Both the position numbers and the translations under genes were made by a program. From NCBI GenBank assembly GCA_023957375.1, contig JAMLHB010000002.1, positions 1 to 64,000 of the forward strand: 64,000 nucleotides of DNA, given 5' to 3'. Every line of letters begins with the position of its first letter. The first letter of the stretch is position 1. The notes beneath the pieces were generated by a model, which was not told the DNA's origin, did no database searches, and saw only the letters and a program-made list of their open reading frames with translations. Positions 38,324 to 46,866 of the stretch are shown one piece after another. The DNA is from Flavobacteriales bacterium (lineage in GTDB: Bacteria; Bacteroidota; Bacteroidia; Flavobacteriales_F; PHOS-HE28).

Positions 38324-40900
38324 CTATTCCTTTACAAAGCGGAAGTTCGCCACCAGGGCGTTCCCCTTTACGCGGAGCAGGTAATGGCCGGATGGCAATC
38401 CCGCCACCGGCACCACGGGTCCCTGGCCTTTCAGCGTACCGCCGCGCACCTTTCTCCCGCCCATGTCCATGATCTCGTACGGCAGTTCATCCATGGAAGG
38501 ATCCAACCCGTCCACATGCAGCCGGTCCGAAGCGGGCACCGGCCACACGTGCAGCGCCGCACCAACTTCTTCGGGCAGGTCCACCGTGAAGACCAGCACC
38601 GTGTCCGAATAGGCTGTACAACCCGCGCTGTCGGCAACCTGCACGAAGTAGTATCCGTTCTCCTCCGCCTCCAGCAAGGAATCCACCGCCCCGGGGATTG
38701 GATCATTGTTGAAATACCACTGGTATGCCGCAGCCGGGCCGACGGTTAAGACCACCCCTTCCGCAGTGACCTCCGCCACTGGCAGCGGGTTGGGCACCAG
38801 GATCAGCGTATCGCTCCAGCCCAGGCAGCCCCGGGTGTCCTGCACCTGCAGGCGCAGCGTATCGCCCATTGTCCACACCTCACGGACCGTGGCCCCGGTG
38901 TTCCACCAGTAGCGGTACATGAAATCCGGCCCCGAGACGGACACGCTGTCCCCTTCGCATAGCGGGCCGGCTTGGGTGAGGGGCACGCTGAAATTGGTGG
39001 ACACCATCGCATTGAAGGCATGCACCTTTCCGTTGCCGTAGCTTACGTTGGGCACGGCCCCGGTGAAATCATCTGTAAAAGCCGAGGCGATCAGGGCATC
39101 ACGCACTTGGATGTGGGTGCTTCGCGGGCACTTCTGCAGCAACAGCGCGGCCGTCCCGGCCACCACGGGCGATGCGATGGAGGTGCCGCCATTGCGCATG
39201 TGCAGGCTGTCCAACAGCTTGTTCGCCGCCGCATCGAGCATGATCTGCAGCACGTTCAGCGGCGCGGCGCCGAACGTGACGTCCGCCGGGGCGGCCACAT
39301 CGGGCTTCACCACACCAGTGCGTGCGGGCCCCCGGCTGCTGTTCACGCTGATGTTCCCGGGTGTGTTGCCCAAGTTCTGCAAAGTGCCCGTCACATCGGT
39401 GTACACCTGTTGGTTGTAGTAATTGCCCACGGTGACCACGTTGGGGGAGCAGGCCCATGAATCCACGATGCTCTGCCGGTTGTCCGGTAGCACATAGTGC
39501 ACGATCGGTGGGAATTCAGCACTGTCGGGTATGGCAGTGATCATCTTGGACGTACCGAACAGGTCGGTGCTCCACGCATCGAACAAGCCGCTGCCCGTGG
39601 TCATGAAGCGGTACAGGAGCTGGCCTGCGGAATCAGGTTCCGGGATATACACTTCCAGATGGTACTGCCCCCCGCGCAACTGGCCCTGGGTGAACACGCG
39701 GCCCAGTTTGTTCCCGTCCGTGCTCCACAGGGTGTCGACCACGATCTGCCCCAAGGTTCCTTGGATGTTGCGGAAGGGGATCCGCCCGCGGAAGGCATAG
39801 CCCCCGTTGAACTTGTCGGCACCGATGCTGTAGCTCACTTGGTTGAAGTCGGCGGTGTCCGCCCACAGATCGAAGTACACAGCACCCACATTGAGCATGC
39901 TGTTGGCATTGTACGCGAACCAAGTGAAGCTGGTATCGGTACCCACGCCGGTGCGCAGGTGGTATGGCGCCAACGCTCCGCTGTTCCCGGCGGCGCATAC
40001 CAGCACGCGTCCCGGTGCGCTGGCCAGGATCTGGTCGATCATCAGGGCGGCGGGGTCCAGGCCGTCGTGGCTGCCGTAGTAATCGCCCAAGCTCAGGTTC
40101 AACGCCACCGGCCTGTTTAATTGAGCGGCCTGATCGGTGATCCAGCGCACGGCGTCCACCACCGAGGAGCTCCAGTTGGGGTGGTTCAGTTTGTTCGCCA
40201 CGATCAGCAGGTCCGCCTTGGGGGCCACCCCCGCACAGTGGCCGTTGCCGTTGTTGTTGGCTGCCGCCGTGGCGGCCACGGTACTGCCATGTCCCCATTG
40301 CCCGGGGTCATCCACGGCGGGGCAATTCCCCGCGTTGATGGCCGCGCTGTCCCAGGCCTGCCCATACCCGTAACCCGTTGGGGTCAGCCACGGGTCCTCC
40401 GGAAAGTTTTGGTCCCAGTAGCGCAACACGCGGGTTCTGCCCAAGGTGTCCTGGAAGTCGGGGTGGAGCAGTTCGATGCCGGTATCGATGATGCCCACCA
40501 GCACCCCCTCGCCCTGGTAGGCGGCCGGCAGCGGGGCCAGCCCTTCGTGCACCTCGTTCACATGGGCCTTTACCCGCATGCTGTCGTTCAGCGTGCGGCC
40601 CTCCCCAAGGTTGAAAACTATGGACTGCACGGCCGCCTCCCGGTCCAACTGCTGCACCTGCCCGTTCTGCACGGCAGCCTGCACCCAACCATCAATGGCC
40701 ATCTTCACCCGCCCGCCCAACGCTTTCACCACGCCGGCCACCTCTTGTGCATCACCGCCCAGGAAGAGGTCCACTTCCCCGGCGGGGTCGGCCGTTTCCA
40801 ACCAGGCCCGCAACTGGAAGCCCATCTTTGAGGGGCCTTGCGCCAACGCCGCGCCCAACGGGCCCAGCAGCAGCACCAACAGGAGCAGGATCGTTTTCAT
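38324..40900 (-). CDS. Secreted subtilisin-like serine protease (S8) with T9SS sorting domain
   Basis: 858 residues from the ATG at 40900. Signal peptide 1-20 ('MKTILLLLVLLLGPLGAALA'), inhibitor-like propeptide, and S8 catalytic domain with Asp139 ('VGIIDTGIELLHPDF'), His204 ('WGHGSTVAATA') and Ser574 ('GGTSIASPVVAGTAALLL'). A PKD/Ig-like part follows (about 690-770). The C-terminal sorting domain ends 'VAGLPSGHYLLRVKGNALVANFRFVKE'. The insert between His and Ser is long, typical of this Bacteroidota group. The ATG lies 5 bases after a TAACTTCG box; the longer frame runs through that promoter. Confidence 0.92.
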   Translation of the reverse strand: MKTILLLLVLLLGPLGAALAQGPSKMGFQLRAWLETADPAGEVDLFLGGDAQEVAGVVKALGGRVKMAIDGWVQAAVQNGQVQQLDREAAVQSIVFNLGEGRTLNDSMRVKAHVNEVHEGLAPLPAAYQGEGVLVGIIDTGIELLHPDFQDTLGRTRVLRYWDQNFPEDPWLTPTGYGYGQAWDSAAINAGNCPAVDDPGQWGHGSTVAATAAANNNGNGHCAGVAPKADLLIVANKLNHPNWSSSVVDAVRWITDQAAQLNRPVALNLSLGDYYGSHDGLDPAALMIDQILASAPGRVLVCAAGNSGALAPYHLRTGVGTDTSFTWFAYNANSMLNVGAVYFDLWADTADFNQVSYSIGADKFNGGYAFRGRIPFRNIQGTLGQIVVDTLWSTDGNKLGRVFTQGQLRGGQYHLEVYIPEPDSAGQLLYRFMTTGSGLFDAWSTDLFGTSKMITAIPDSAEFPPIVHYVLPDNRQSIVDSWACSPNVVTVGNYYNQQVYTDVTGTLQNLGNTPGNISVNSSRGPARTGVVKPDVAAPADVTFGAAPLNVLQIMLDAAANKLLDSLHMRNGGTSIASPVVAGTAALLLQKCPRSTHIQVRDALIASAFTDDFTGAVPNVSYGNGKVHAFNAMVSTNFSVPLTQAGPLCEGDSVSVSGPDFMYRYWWNTGATVREVWTMGDTLRLQVQDTRGCLGWSDTLILVPNPLPVAEVTAEGVVLTVGPAAAYQWYFNNDPIPGAVDSLLEAEENGYYFVQVADSAGCTAYSDTVLVFTVDLPEEVGAALHVWPVPASDRLHVDGLDPSMDELPYEIMDMGGRKVRGGTLKGQGPVVPVAGLPSGHYLLRVKGNALVANFRFVKE

Positions 40901-40905
40901 GGAGC

Positions 40906-40913
40906 CGAAGTTA
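40906..40913 (-). promoter_or_regulatory. -7 promoter box TAACTTCG
   Basis: Minus strand, 5 bases before the protease ATG; near-leaderless. Confidence 0.55.
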
Positions 40914-41378
40914 AGCGGGATAAGCCGCGCACAGTTGATCATACGGGGGCAAGGCAGGCAAAAAATCAATGCGCCCTGCGTCGTGTTCCACGCTGCAGAC
41001 GTAATGCACCAATCCGTTGGTCACCATCAGGTACGGCACCCTGAACACCGTATTGTACCGGGCCGCCTGTTCAAAGGCGCTCTGGCCCACTTTCACCTCC
41101 GGTGCCTTGCACTCCACCAACAGCACGGGGCGCCCCCGCCGGTCGTGCACCACCAGGTCGGCTCTCCTGGTCATTCCGTTCATGACCAACTTGCGTTCCA
41201 CGGCGATCAACGACACGGGGCATCCTGCCTCCTTCACTAGATAGTTCAGCACATGTTGGCGCACCCATTCCTCCGGGGTCAGCACCACCCAGACGCGCCT
41301 CACGGGGTCAAAGATCCGCTCCCCATCCGGGCCGTGTTTAGTTTTGACACCGTGGTCGGGCAGGTTCAAGGCTTGCAT
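40911..41378 (-). CDS. Orphan HsdR N-terminal-domain (PD-(D/E)xK nuclease-like) protein
   Basis: 155 residues. Matches the type I restriction enzyme R-subunit N-terminal domain: 'FDPVRRVWVVLTPEEWVRQHVLNYLVKEAGCP', then nuclease core D74 ('RRADLVVHDRRGRPVLLVECKAPE') with E89-x-K91. The helicase domains and specificity/methylase partners of a restriction system are absent. Such orphans are standard next to holA in Bacteroidota and are probably not restriction enzymes. Start 41378 is set by a TATATTGG box 5 bases upstream; the ORF could extend to 41399. Its 3' end overlaps the promoter box of the protease gene. Confidence 0.85.
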   Translation of the reverse strand: MQALNLPDHGVKTKHGPDGERIFDPVRRVWVVLTPEEWVRQHVLNYLVKEAGCPVSLIAVERKLVMNGMTRRADLVVHDRRGRPVLLVECKAPEVKVGQSAFEQAARYNTVFRVPYLMVTNGLVHYVCSVEHDAGRIDFLPALPPYDQLCAAYPA

Positions 41379-41383
41379 CCACA

Positions 41384-41391
41384 CCAATATA
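41384..41391 (-). promoter_or_regulatory. -7 promoter box TATATTGG
   Basis: Minus-strand box with one mismatch to TAnnTTTG, 5 bases before ATG 41378. Confidence 0.45.
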
Positions 41392-41401
41392 CCCCACAAA
41401 A

Positions 41402-42175
41402 GTGCACACCAAGGAAGAGATCGTGAAAAACTGGCTGCCCCGGTATACCGGTGTGCCGCTGGAGGCGTTCAAGCGCTACGTGCTGCTGACCAACTTCGAC
41501 AACTACCTGGACTTGTTCGCCAGGCAGACCGGAGCCACCCTTCACGGGGAAGGCAAGCCCATGCAGGTGGCCATCGCCGAGGACATGGTGATGATCAACT
41601 TCGGCATGGGCAGTCCCACAGCCGCCACCATCATGGACCTGCTGAGCGCGGTGATGCCCAAGGCCGTGCTGTTCTTAGGCAAATGCGGGGGTCTGAAAAG
41701 GAAGAACGAACTGGGCGACCTGATCCTGCCCATTGCGGCCATACGCGGGGAAGGCACCAGCAACGACTACTTTCCGCCGGAGGTGCCGGCGCTGCCGAGC
41801 TTCATGATCCACCGGGCGGTGAGCGGTGTGATCCGCGACATGGAACTGGATTACTGGAGCGGCACGGTGTATACCACCAACCGCCGCGTGTGGGAGCACG
41901 ACGAGCACTTCAAGGAACGCCTGCGCCGCGACCGTTGCATGGCGGTGGACATGGAAACAGCCACCATTTTCATCACGGGTTTCCACAACGAAATACCCAC
42001 GGGAGCACTGTTGCTGGTAAGTGACCAGCCGATGATCCCCGAAGGCGTGAAGACCGGCGACAGCGACAAGAAGGTCACGGGCAATTTCGCGGAAAACCAC
42101 GTGAAGGTGGGCATCGCGTCCCTGCGCGACATCATCAACGAGGGCCGGTCGGTGAAGCACCTGCGCTTTGAATGA
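41402..42175 (+). CDS. AMP nucleosidase (short Bacteroidota form)
   Basis: 257 residues, GTG start. Nucleoside-phosphorylase fold: 'MVMINFGMGSPTAATIMDLLSAVMPKAVLFLGKCGGL', 'GDLILPIAAIRGEGTSNDYFPPEVPALPSF', 'MAVDMETATIFITGFHNEIPTGALLLVSDQPM'. Cleaves AMP to adenine and ribose 5-phosphate. The long N-terminal regulatory domain of E. coli Amn is missing, as usual here. Divergent from the HsdR-N orphan; its stop overlaps the holA start (ATGA at 42172-42175). Confidence 0.9.
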   Translation: MHTKEEIVKNWLPRYTGVPLEAFKRYVLLTNFDNYLDLFARQTGATLHGEGKPMQVAIAEDMVMINFGMGSPTAATIMDLLSAVMPKAVLFLGKCGGLKRKNELGDLILPIAAIRGEGTSNDYFPPEVPALPSFMIHRAVSGVIRDMELDYWSGTVYTTNRRVWEHDEHFKERLRRDRCMAVDMETATIFITGFHNEIPTGALLLVSDQPMIPEGVKTGDSDKKVTGNFAENHVKVGIASLRDIINEGRSVKHLRFE

Positions 42176-43185
42176 GCACCACGGACGACTTCCGCAAGAT
42201 CCGGCGCGAGCTGGCCAACGGCACCTTCAAGCCGATCTACTTCCTGCACGGCGAAGAATCATTCTTCATTGACCGCCTTGCGGAAGAAGTTGAACGTTAC
42301 GGACTACAGGAGCATGAACGGGATTTCAACCTGAGCATCCTGTACGGCAAGGACACCACGCCGGAAACCCTGGTGGACGTGTGCCTGCGCTACCCCATGA
42401 TGGCGGAACGCCAGGTGGTCGTCCTGCGGGAGGCCCAAACATGGAGGATCGAAGCGTTCGACAAGCTGGAGGGCTATTTTAGGAAGCCCACGCCCACCAC
42501 CGTGCTGGTGATCTGCTACAAGCACAAGAAAGCGGACGGGCGCAAAACCTGGCTGAAGGACCTCGCCAAAAAACAGGTGGTCTTCACCAGTGATAAGCTG
42601 AAGGACGAAAAGCTGCCCGAGTGGATCCAGCTCTACGTCAACTCCCACAAACGGCGCATCGGGCCGGTGGAAGCCAAGTTGCTTGCGGACCATTTGGGCA
42701 GCGACCTGGGCAAGCTCACCAACGAGGTGGAAAAGCTTTGCATCGTCACCGAACAAGGAGGAGCCATCACCACGGACTTGATCCAGCGCAACGTGGGCAT
42801 CAGCAAGGAGTTCAACATCTTCGAGCTGCAAAAGGCCATGGGTAGCGGGGACCATTACAAGGCCCAGCGGATCGCGCATTTCCTGGCTTCGGACAAGAAT
42901 TCACCCTTGGTGATGACGGTCGGGCTGCTGAGCTCGTATTTCGCCAAGGTCGGTGTTGTGCACTCCAGCGCCGGAAAGTCGCAAGGTGAACTGGCTACAG
43001 CATTGAAAGTTCCCCCGTTCTTCGTGAAGGAATATGCCCAGGCCGCGCGCATCTACACCCCGGCAAAGCTCCGGCAAGTGCATCACTTGCTCCGCGAAGC
43101 CGACCTCAAGTCCAAAGGCGTAGGCAACACCAGCGCTGATGACGGGGAATTGTTGCGGGAGCTGGTGACGAGGGTGATGATTTAA
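42172..43185 (+). CDS. holA: DNA polymerase III subunit delta
   Basis: 337 residues. Clamp-loader fold: 'FKPIYFLHGEESFFIDRLAEEVERY' near the N terminus, 'TPETLVDVCLRYPMMAERQVVVLREAQ', domain III 'LGSDLGKLTNEVEKLCIV' and 'FNIFELQKAMGSGDHYKAQRIAHFL'. Opens the sliding clamp for loading. Translationally coupled to AMP nucleosidase. A heptamer array begins about 20 bases after its stop. Confidence 0.92.
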   Translation: MSTTDDFRKIRRELANGTFKPIYFLHGEESFFIDRLAEEVERYGLQEHERDFNLSILYGKDTTPETLVDVCLRYPMMAERQVVVLREAQTWRIEAFDKLEGYFRKPTPTTVLVICYKHKKADGRKTWLKDLAKKQVVFTSDKLKDEKLPEWIQLYVNSHKRRIGPVEAKLLADHLGSDLGKLTNEVEKLCIVTEQGGAITTDLIQRNVGISKEFNIFELQKAMGSGDHYKAQRIAHFLASDKNSPLVMTVGLLSSYFAKVGVVHSSAGKSQGELATALKVPPFFVKEYAQAARIYTPAKLRQVHHLLREADLKSKGVGNTSADDGELLRELVTRVMI

Positions 43186-43207
43186 GAATTGTGGGGGCTT
43201 GTGGTCT

Positions 43208-43485
43208 TGAGTCCAGAGTCTGAGTTCTGAGTCGGGAGTCAGAAGTCCGGGAGTCCGAAGTCCGGGAGTCCGAAGTCCGGGAGTCAGAAGTCCAGGAGTC
43301 GGGAGTCCGAAGTCCGAAGTCCGGGAGTCCGGGAGTCCGAAGTCCGAAGTCCGGGAGTCCGGGAGTCCGAAGTCCGAAGTCCGGGAGTCAGAAGTCCGGG
43401 AGTCGGGAGTCGGTGAGCCGGGAGTCAGAAGTCCCGGAGTCGGGAGTTGACTCAAGACTCAGGACTTCTGGACTCACGACTCATG
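43208..43485. repeat. AGTC-type 7/8-mer array, left of the four-helix-bundle gene
   Basis: More than 25 units starting with AGTC, mostly 7 bases (AGTCGGG, AGTCAGA, AGTCCGA) with 8-base variants (AGTCCGGG, AGTCCAGG). It then switches to the opposite orientation (GACTCAA, GACTCAG, GACTTCTG, GACTCAC, GACTCAT), so the end can fold back on the array. The last 41 bases (43442-43482) recur at 44117-44157 with one mismatch. No spacer/repeat pattern of a CRISPR is present. Confidence 0.9.
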
Positions 43486-43586
43486 ACGTAAATCCCTTGA
43501 GTCGGGAGCTGCGAAGCGGACGGCCTGGCAATCGGATGGTTTGTATTTCGGGGGGAATGCCTATGTTCGGAAAAAACCAATGAACC

Positions 43587-43949
43587 ATGGGAAGAGTACA
43601 GGATTTGTTTGCCTACCGGAAGGGTTTCGCATTGGCCATGGCCATTTTCAAAACGACGAAACAATTTCCAAAGGAAGAACAATACAGTATGACCGATCAG
43701 ATCCGCCGCAGCTCGCGCTCTGTAGTGGTCAATCTGACGGAAGCATACCGGCGCAGGCGCACATTGAAGTACTTCGAGGCGAAGCTCAATGACTGCGAAA
43801 CCGAGCTGGGCGAAACACAGACGTGGATTGAATTCGCGAAGGCGTGCGAGTACATCACCGAGCAGGTCTATGACAAGCTTTACAATGATGCCGAAGAGGT
43901 AGCGAGGCTGCTGAATATGATGGCGAAGAACCCGAGGAAGTTCATGTAG
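43587..43949 (+). CDS. Four-helix-bundle protein (23S rRNA intervening-sequence/Avd-like family)
   Basis: 120 residues, almost entirely helical. Family signatures: 'DLFAYRKGFALAMAIFKTTKQFPKEEQYSMTDQIRRSSRSVVVNLTEAYRRR', then 'YFEAKLNDCETELGETQTWIEFAKACEYI' and 'LYNDAEEVARLLNMMAKN'. These are small basic bundles first seen inside 23S rRNA intervening sequences and related to the Avd accessory protein of diversity-generating retroelements; they bind nucleic acid. No rRNA or reverse transcriptase is here. The gene lies in a 105-base gap after one array, and its TAG stop is immediately followed by the second array (GAGTCGG). AT content is higher than in its neighbours. Confidence 0.87.
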   Translation: MGRVQDLFAYRKGFALAMAIFKTTKQFPKEEQYSMTDQIRRSSRSVVVNLTEAYRRRRTLKYFEAKLNDCETELGETQTWIEFAKACEYITEQVYDKLYNDAEEVARLLNMMAKNPRKFM

Positions 43950-44169
43950 GAGTCGGGAGTCTTGAGCCGGGAGTCGGTGAGTCGGTGAGTCGGGAGTCGG
44001 TGAGTCGGTGAGTCGGGAGTCGGGAGTCGGTGAGTCGGGAGCTGATGAGTCGGGAGTCTTGAGTCGGGAGTCTTGAGTCGGGAGTCGGTGAGTCGGTGAG
44101 TCGGGAGTCGGGAGTCGGGAGTTGACTCAAGACTCAGGACTTCCGGACTCACGACTCTCATGGGCTCAC
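43950..44169. repeat. GAGTCGG 7/8-mer array, right of the four-helix-bundle gene
   Basis: About 23 units of GAGTCGG or GAGTCGGT, with variants GAGTCTT, GAGCCGG and GAGCTGAT, starting at the base after the stop codon. It ends in the inverted-orientation block shared with the left array (44117-44157) plus a further GGCTCACGAC. It finishes 20 bases before the valS promoter box. Confidence 0.9.
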
Positions 44170-44188
44170 GACTTCACCGAACCTCCGG

Positions 44189-44196
44189 TACCTTTG
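44189..44196 (+). promoter_or_regulatory. valS -7 promoter box TACCTTTG
   Basis: Perfect TAnnTTTG, 16 bases before the valS ATG. The second array ends only 20 bases upstream, so it may occupy the -33 zone. Confidence 0.6.
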
Positions 44197-44212
44197 CCGC
44201 CCTTCAGAAATC

Positions 44213-46858
44213 ATGGAACTTCCCAAGCACTACCAGGCGCAAGCCGTTGAGGACAAGTGGTATCCGCATTGGTTGGAAAAAGGCTATTTCCACAGCGTGC
44301 CGGATGGGCGCGAACCATACACTGTGGTGATCCCCCCGCCCAACGTGACCGGCGTGCTGCACATGGGGCACATGCTGAACAACACCATCCAGGACGTGCT
44401 GGTGCGGCGCGCGCGGATGCAGGGCAAGAACGCCTGCTGGGTGCCCGGCACGGACCATGCCAGCATTGCCACGGAGGCCAAGGTGGTGCGGTTGCTGGCC
44501 GAGCAAGGCATCAAGAAGAGCGCCATCGGCCGGGAGAAATTCCTGGAACACGCCTTTGCCTGGAAGGAGAAGTACGGCGGCGTGATCCTGGAGCAATTGA
44601 AAAAGCTCGGTGCCAGTTGCGATTGGGAGCGTACACGCTTCACCATGGAGCCAACCATGAGCGAGGCCGTGCTGGACGTGTTCATCGACCTGCACAAAAA
44701 AGGCCTGGTGTACCGCGGCCAGCGCATGGTGAACTGGGACCCTGTGGCCCTCACTGCGGTGAGCGACGAAGAGGTGATCCACAAGGAGGTCAACTCCAAG
44801 CTGTACCACGTGCGCTACCAAGTGGAAGGCACTACCGATGCGTGGATCACCATTGCCACCACGCGCCCGGAAACCATCTTGGGCGATACCGCGGTGGCCG
44901 TACATCCCGAGGACGAGCGCTACGCCCACCTCAAAGGCAAGCGCGTGCTGGTGCCGCTGATCAACCGCCCCGTGCCGCTGATCTTCGATGCCTACGTGGA
45001 CCGCGAGTTCGGCACCGGCGCGCTGAAGGTGACCCCCGCGCACGACATCAACGACTGGGAGATCGGCCAGCGGCATAAGCTGGAGGTGATCGACACACTG
45101 AACCCCGACGGCACCCTGAGCCCCGCTGCGCAGCTCTATGTGGGCGAGGACCGCTTCAAGGTGCGCAAGCAGATCGCCAAAGACCTGGAGAAAAAAGGCC
45201 ACCTGGTGAAGACCGAGGACATCCGGAACAAGGTGGGCTACAGCGAGCGCACCGATGCCGTGATCGAGCCGCGCCTCAGCTTGCAGTGGTTCGTGCGGAT
45301 GGCCGAGCTGGCCAAGCCCGCGCTGGAGGTGGTGAAGGAAGGAAAGGTGAAGCTGCACCCGCAGAAATTCGTGAACACCTACACGCACTGGATGGAGAAC
45401 GTGCGCGACTGGTGCATCAGCCGCCAGCTGTGGTGGGGACAGCAGATCCCGGCATGGTACAACGAAGCGGGCGAGGTGGCCGTGTGCAAGACCGAAGCCG
45501 AGGCCATCGCCCAGTTCCAGGCCGCAGGCCAAAGCACCCAGGGCATCCGGCAGGACGAGGATGTGGTGGACACCTGGTTCAGCAGTTGGCTGTGGCCCAT
45601 CAGCGTGTTCGATGGCTTCAAGGACCCGGAGAACGCCGACATCAAGTACTACTATCCTACCAACGACCTGGTGACGGCGCCGGAGATCCTCTTCTTTTGG
45701 GTGGCGCGCATGATCATGTCCGGGCTGGAATACCGCAACGAAGTGCCGTTCAGGAACGTGTACCTCACGGGCATCGTGCGCGACAAGCAGGGCCGCAAGA
45801 TGAGCAAGAGCTTGGGCAACAGCCCCGATCCGCTGGAGCTGATCGCCAAGTACGGCGCCGACGGCGTGCGCATGGGCATGCTCCTCTCCTCCCCCGCCGG
45901 CAATGATCTGCCGTTCGATGAAAGCCTTTGCGAGCAGGGCCGCAATTTTTCCAACAAGATCTGGAACGCGTTCCGCTTGGTGAAGGGGTGGAGCGTGTCG
46001 CCCTTCGGCTCCGCTCAGAGTGACCCGCTCCACCCCGCAGGTAACGCAGCGGCCATCGCCTGGATGCGCAGCCGCTTGCAGCGCACCACCGCCGAGCTGG
46101 AGGAACTCTATGCCCAGTTCCGCATCAGCGAGGCGCTGATGACCACCTACAAGCTGATCTGGGACGACTTCTGCAGCTGGTACCTCGAAGCGGTGAAACC
46201 GGCCTTCAAGGACGGTGCCGCCGAGCCGATCGATGCGGCCACGTACGAAGCCACGCTCACGCTCTTCGAGGACCTGCTGAAGCTGCTGCACCCGTACATG
46301 CCCTTCCTCACCGAGGAACTGTGGCACCACTTGCGCGACCGCAAGGACGGCGAGGACATCATCATCGCGGTCTGGCCAAAAGGCGGGGCTGGTGATACAA
46401 CGCTGGAAGCCGAAGTGCAACATGCTTTCGACTTAGTGAGCGCCGTGCGCGGCGTGCGCAACGAGCGCGGGCTTTCACCCAAGGAGACCCTTCAAGTTGG
46501 TCCATCGGGAGCGACACCATTAGGTGGCGCAACTGCTTCACTCGTGGACAAACTGGCGAATACCGGACCGCTCGCCGGTCCGTTTAAGTCCATTCCCGCC
46601 GGTGCAACCGCAGTATTCTCCGGAAGCACGGAATATGCCGTGATCCTCCCCGAAATGGACAGTGCCGCCGAAAGTGAAAAAGCCCAGGAGGAATTGAAAT
46701 ACCTGCGCGGCTTCTTGGCCAGTGTGGAGAAGAAGCTGGGCAACGAACGCTTCGTGAGCGGCGCGCCCCCTCAGGTGCTGGAGAACGAGCGCAAGAAGAA
46801 GGCGGACGCCGAGGCGAAGATCAAGGCGTTGGAGGAACGGCTGGCGGTACTGAAATAG
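44213..46858 (+). CDS. valS: Valine-tRNA ligase
   Basis: 881 residues. HIGH-type motif 'NVTGVLHMGH' (44-53), KMSKS at 529-533, editing CP1 domain ('TIATTRPETILGDTAVAVHP'), anticodon-binding domain, and C-terminal coiled coil ('SGAPPQVLENERKKKADAEAKIKALEERLAVL'). Class I synthetase charging tRNA-Val. Complete length. Transcribed alone; followed by dispersed repeats. Confidence 0.97.
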   Translation: MELPKHYQAQAVEDKWYPHWLEKGYFHSVPDGREPYTVVIPPPNVTGVLHMGHMLNNTIQDVLVRRARMQGKNACWVPGTDHASIATEAKVVRLLAEQGIKKSAIGREKFLEHAFAWKEKYGGVILEQLKKLGASCDWERTRFTMEPTMSEAVLDVFIDLHKKGLVYRGQRMVNWDPVALTAVSDEEVIHKEVNSKLYHVRYQVEGTTDAWITIATTRPETILGDTAVAVHPEDERYAHLKGKRVLVPLINRPVPLIFDAYVDREFGTGALKVTPAHDINDWEIGQRHKLEVIDTLNPDGTLSPAAQLYVGEDRFKVRKQIAKDLEKKGHLVKTEDIRNKVGYSERTDAVIEPRLSLQWFVRMAELAKPALEVVKEGKVKLHPQKFVNTYTHWMENVRDWCISRQLWWGQQIPAWYNEAGEVAVCKTEAEAIAQFQAAGQSTQGIRQDEDVVDTWFSSWLWPISVFDGFKDPENADIKYYYPTNDLVTAPEILFFWVARMIMSGLEYRNEVPFRNVYLTGIVRDKQGRKMSKSLGNSPDPLELIAKYGADGVRMGMLLSSPAGNDLPFDESLCEQGRNFSNKIWNAFRLVKGWSVSPFGSAQSDPLHPAGNAAAIAWMRSRLQRTTAELEELYAQFRISEALMTTYKLIWDDFCSWYLEAVKPAFKDGAAEPIDAATYEATLTLFEDLLKLLHPYMPFLTEELWHHLRDRKDGEDIIIAVWPKGGAGDTTLEAEVQHAFDLVSAVRGVRNERGLSPKETLQVGPSGATPLGGATASLVDKLANTGPLAGPFKSIPAGATAVFSGSTEYAVILPEMDSAAESEKAQEELKYLRGFLASVEKKLGNERFVSGAPPQVLENERKKKADAEAKIKALEERLAVLK

Positions 46859-46866
46859 GGCTCGGT

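Noticed and set aside
40911-41378. Functional type I restriction system
   Set aside because: Only the HsdR N-terminal domain is present; no motor, HsdS or HsdM in the neighbourhood.
43587-43949. Diversity-generating retroelement
   Set aside because: An Avd-like bundle protein is present, but there is no reverse transcriptase, template repeat or variable repeat nearby.
43208-44169. CRISPR array
   Set aside because: Units are 7-8 bases with no unique spacers, units vary by substitution, and no cas genes are present.
44204-46423. 739-codon minus-strand ORF opposite valS
   Set aside because: Antisense shadow of valS, no recognisable domain, and valS itself is complete with all motifs.
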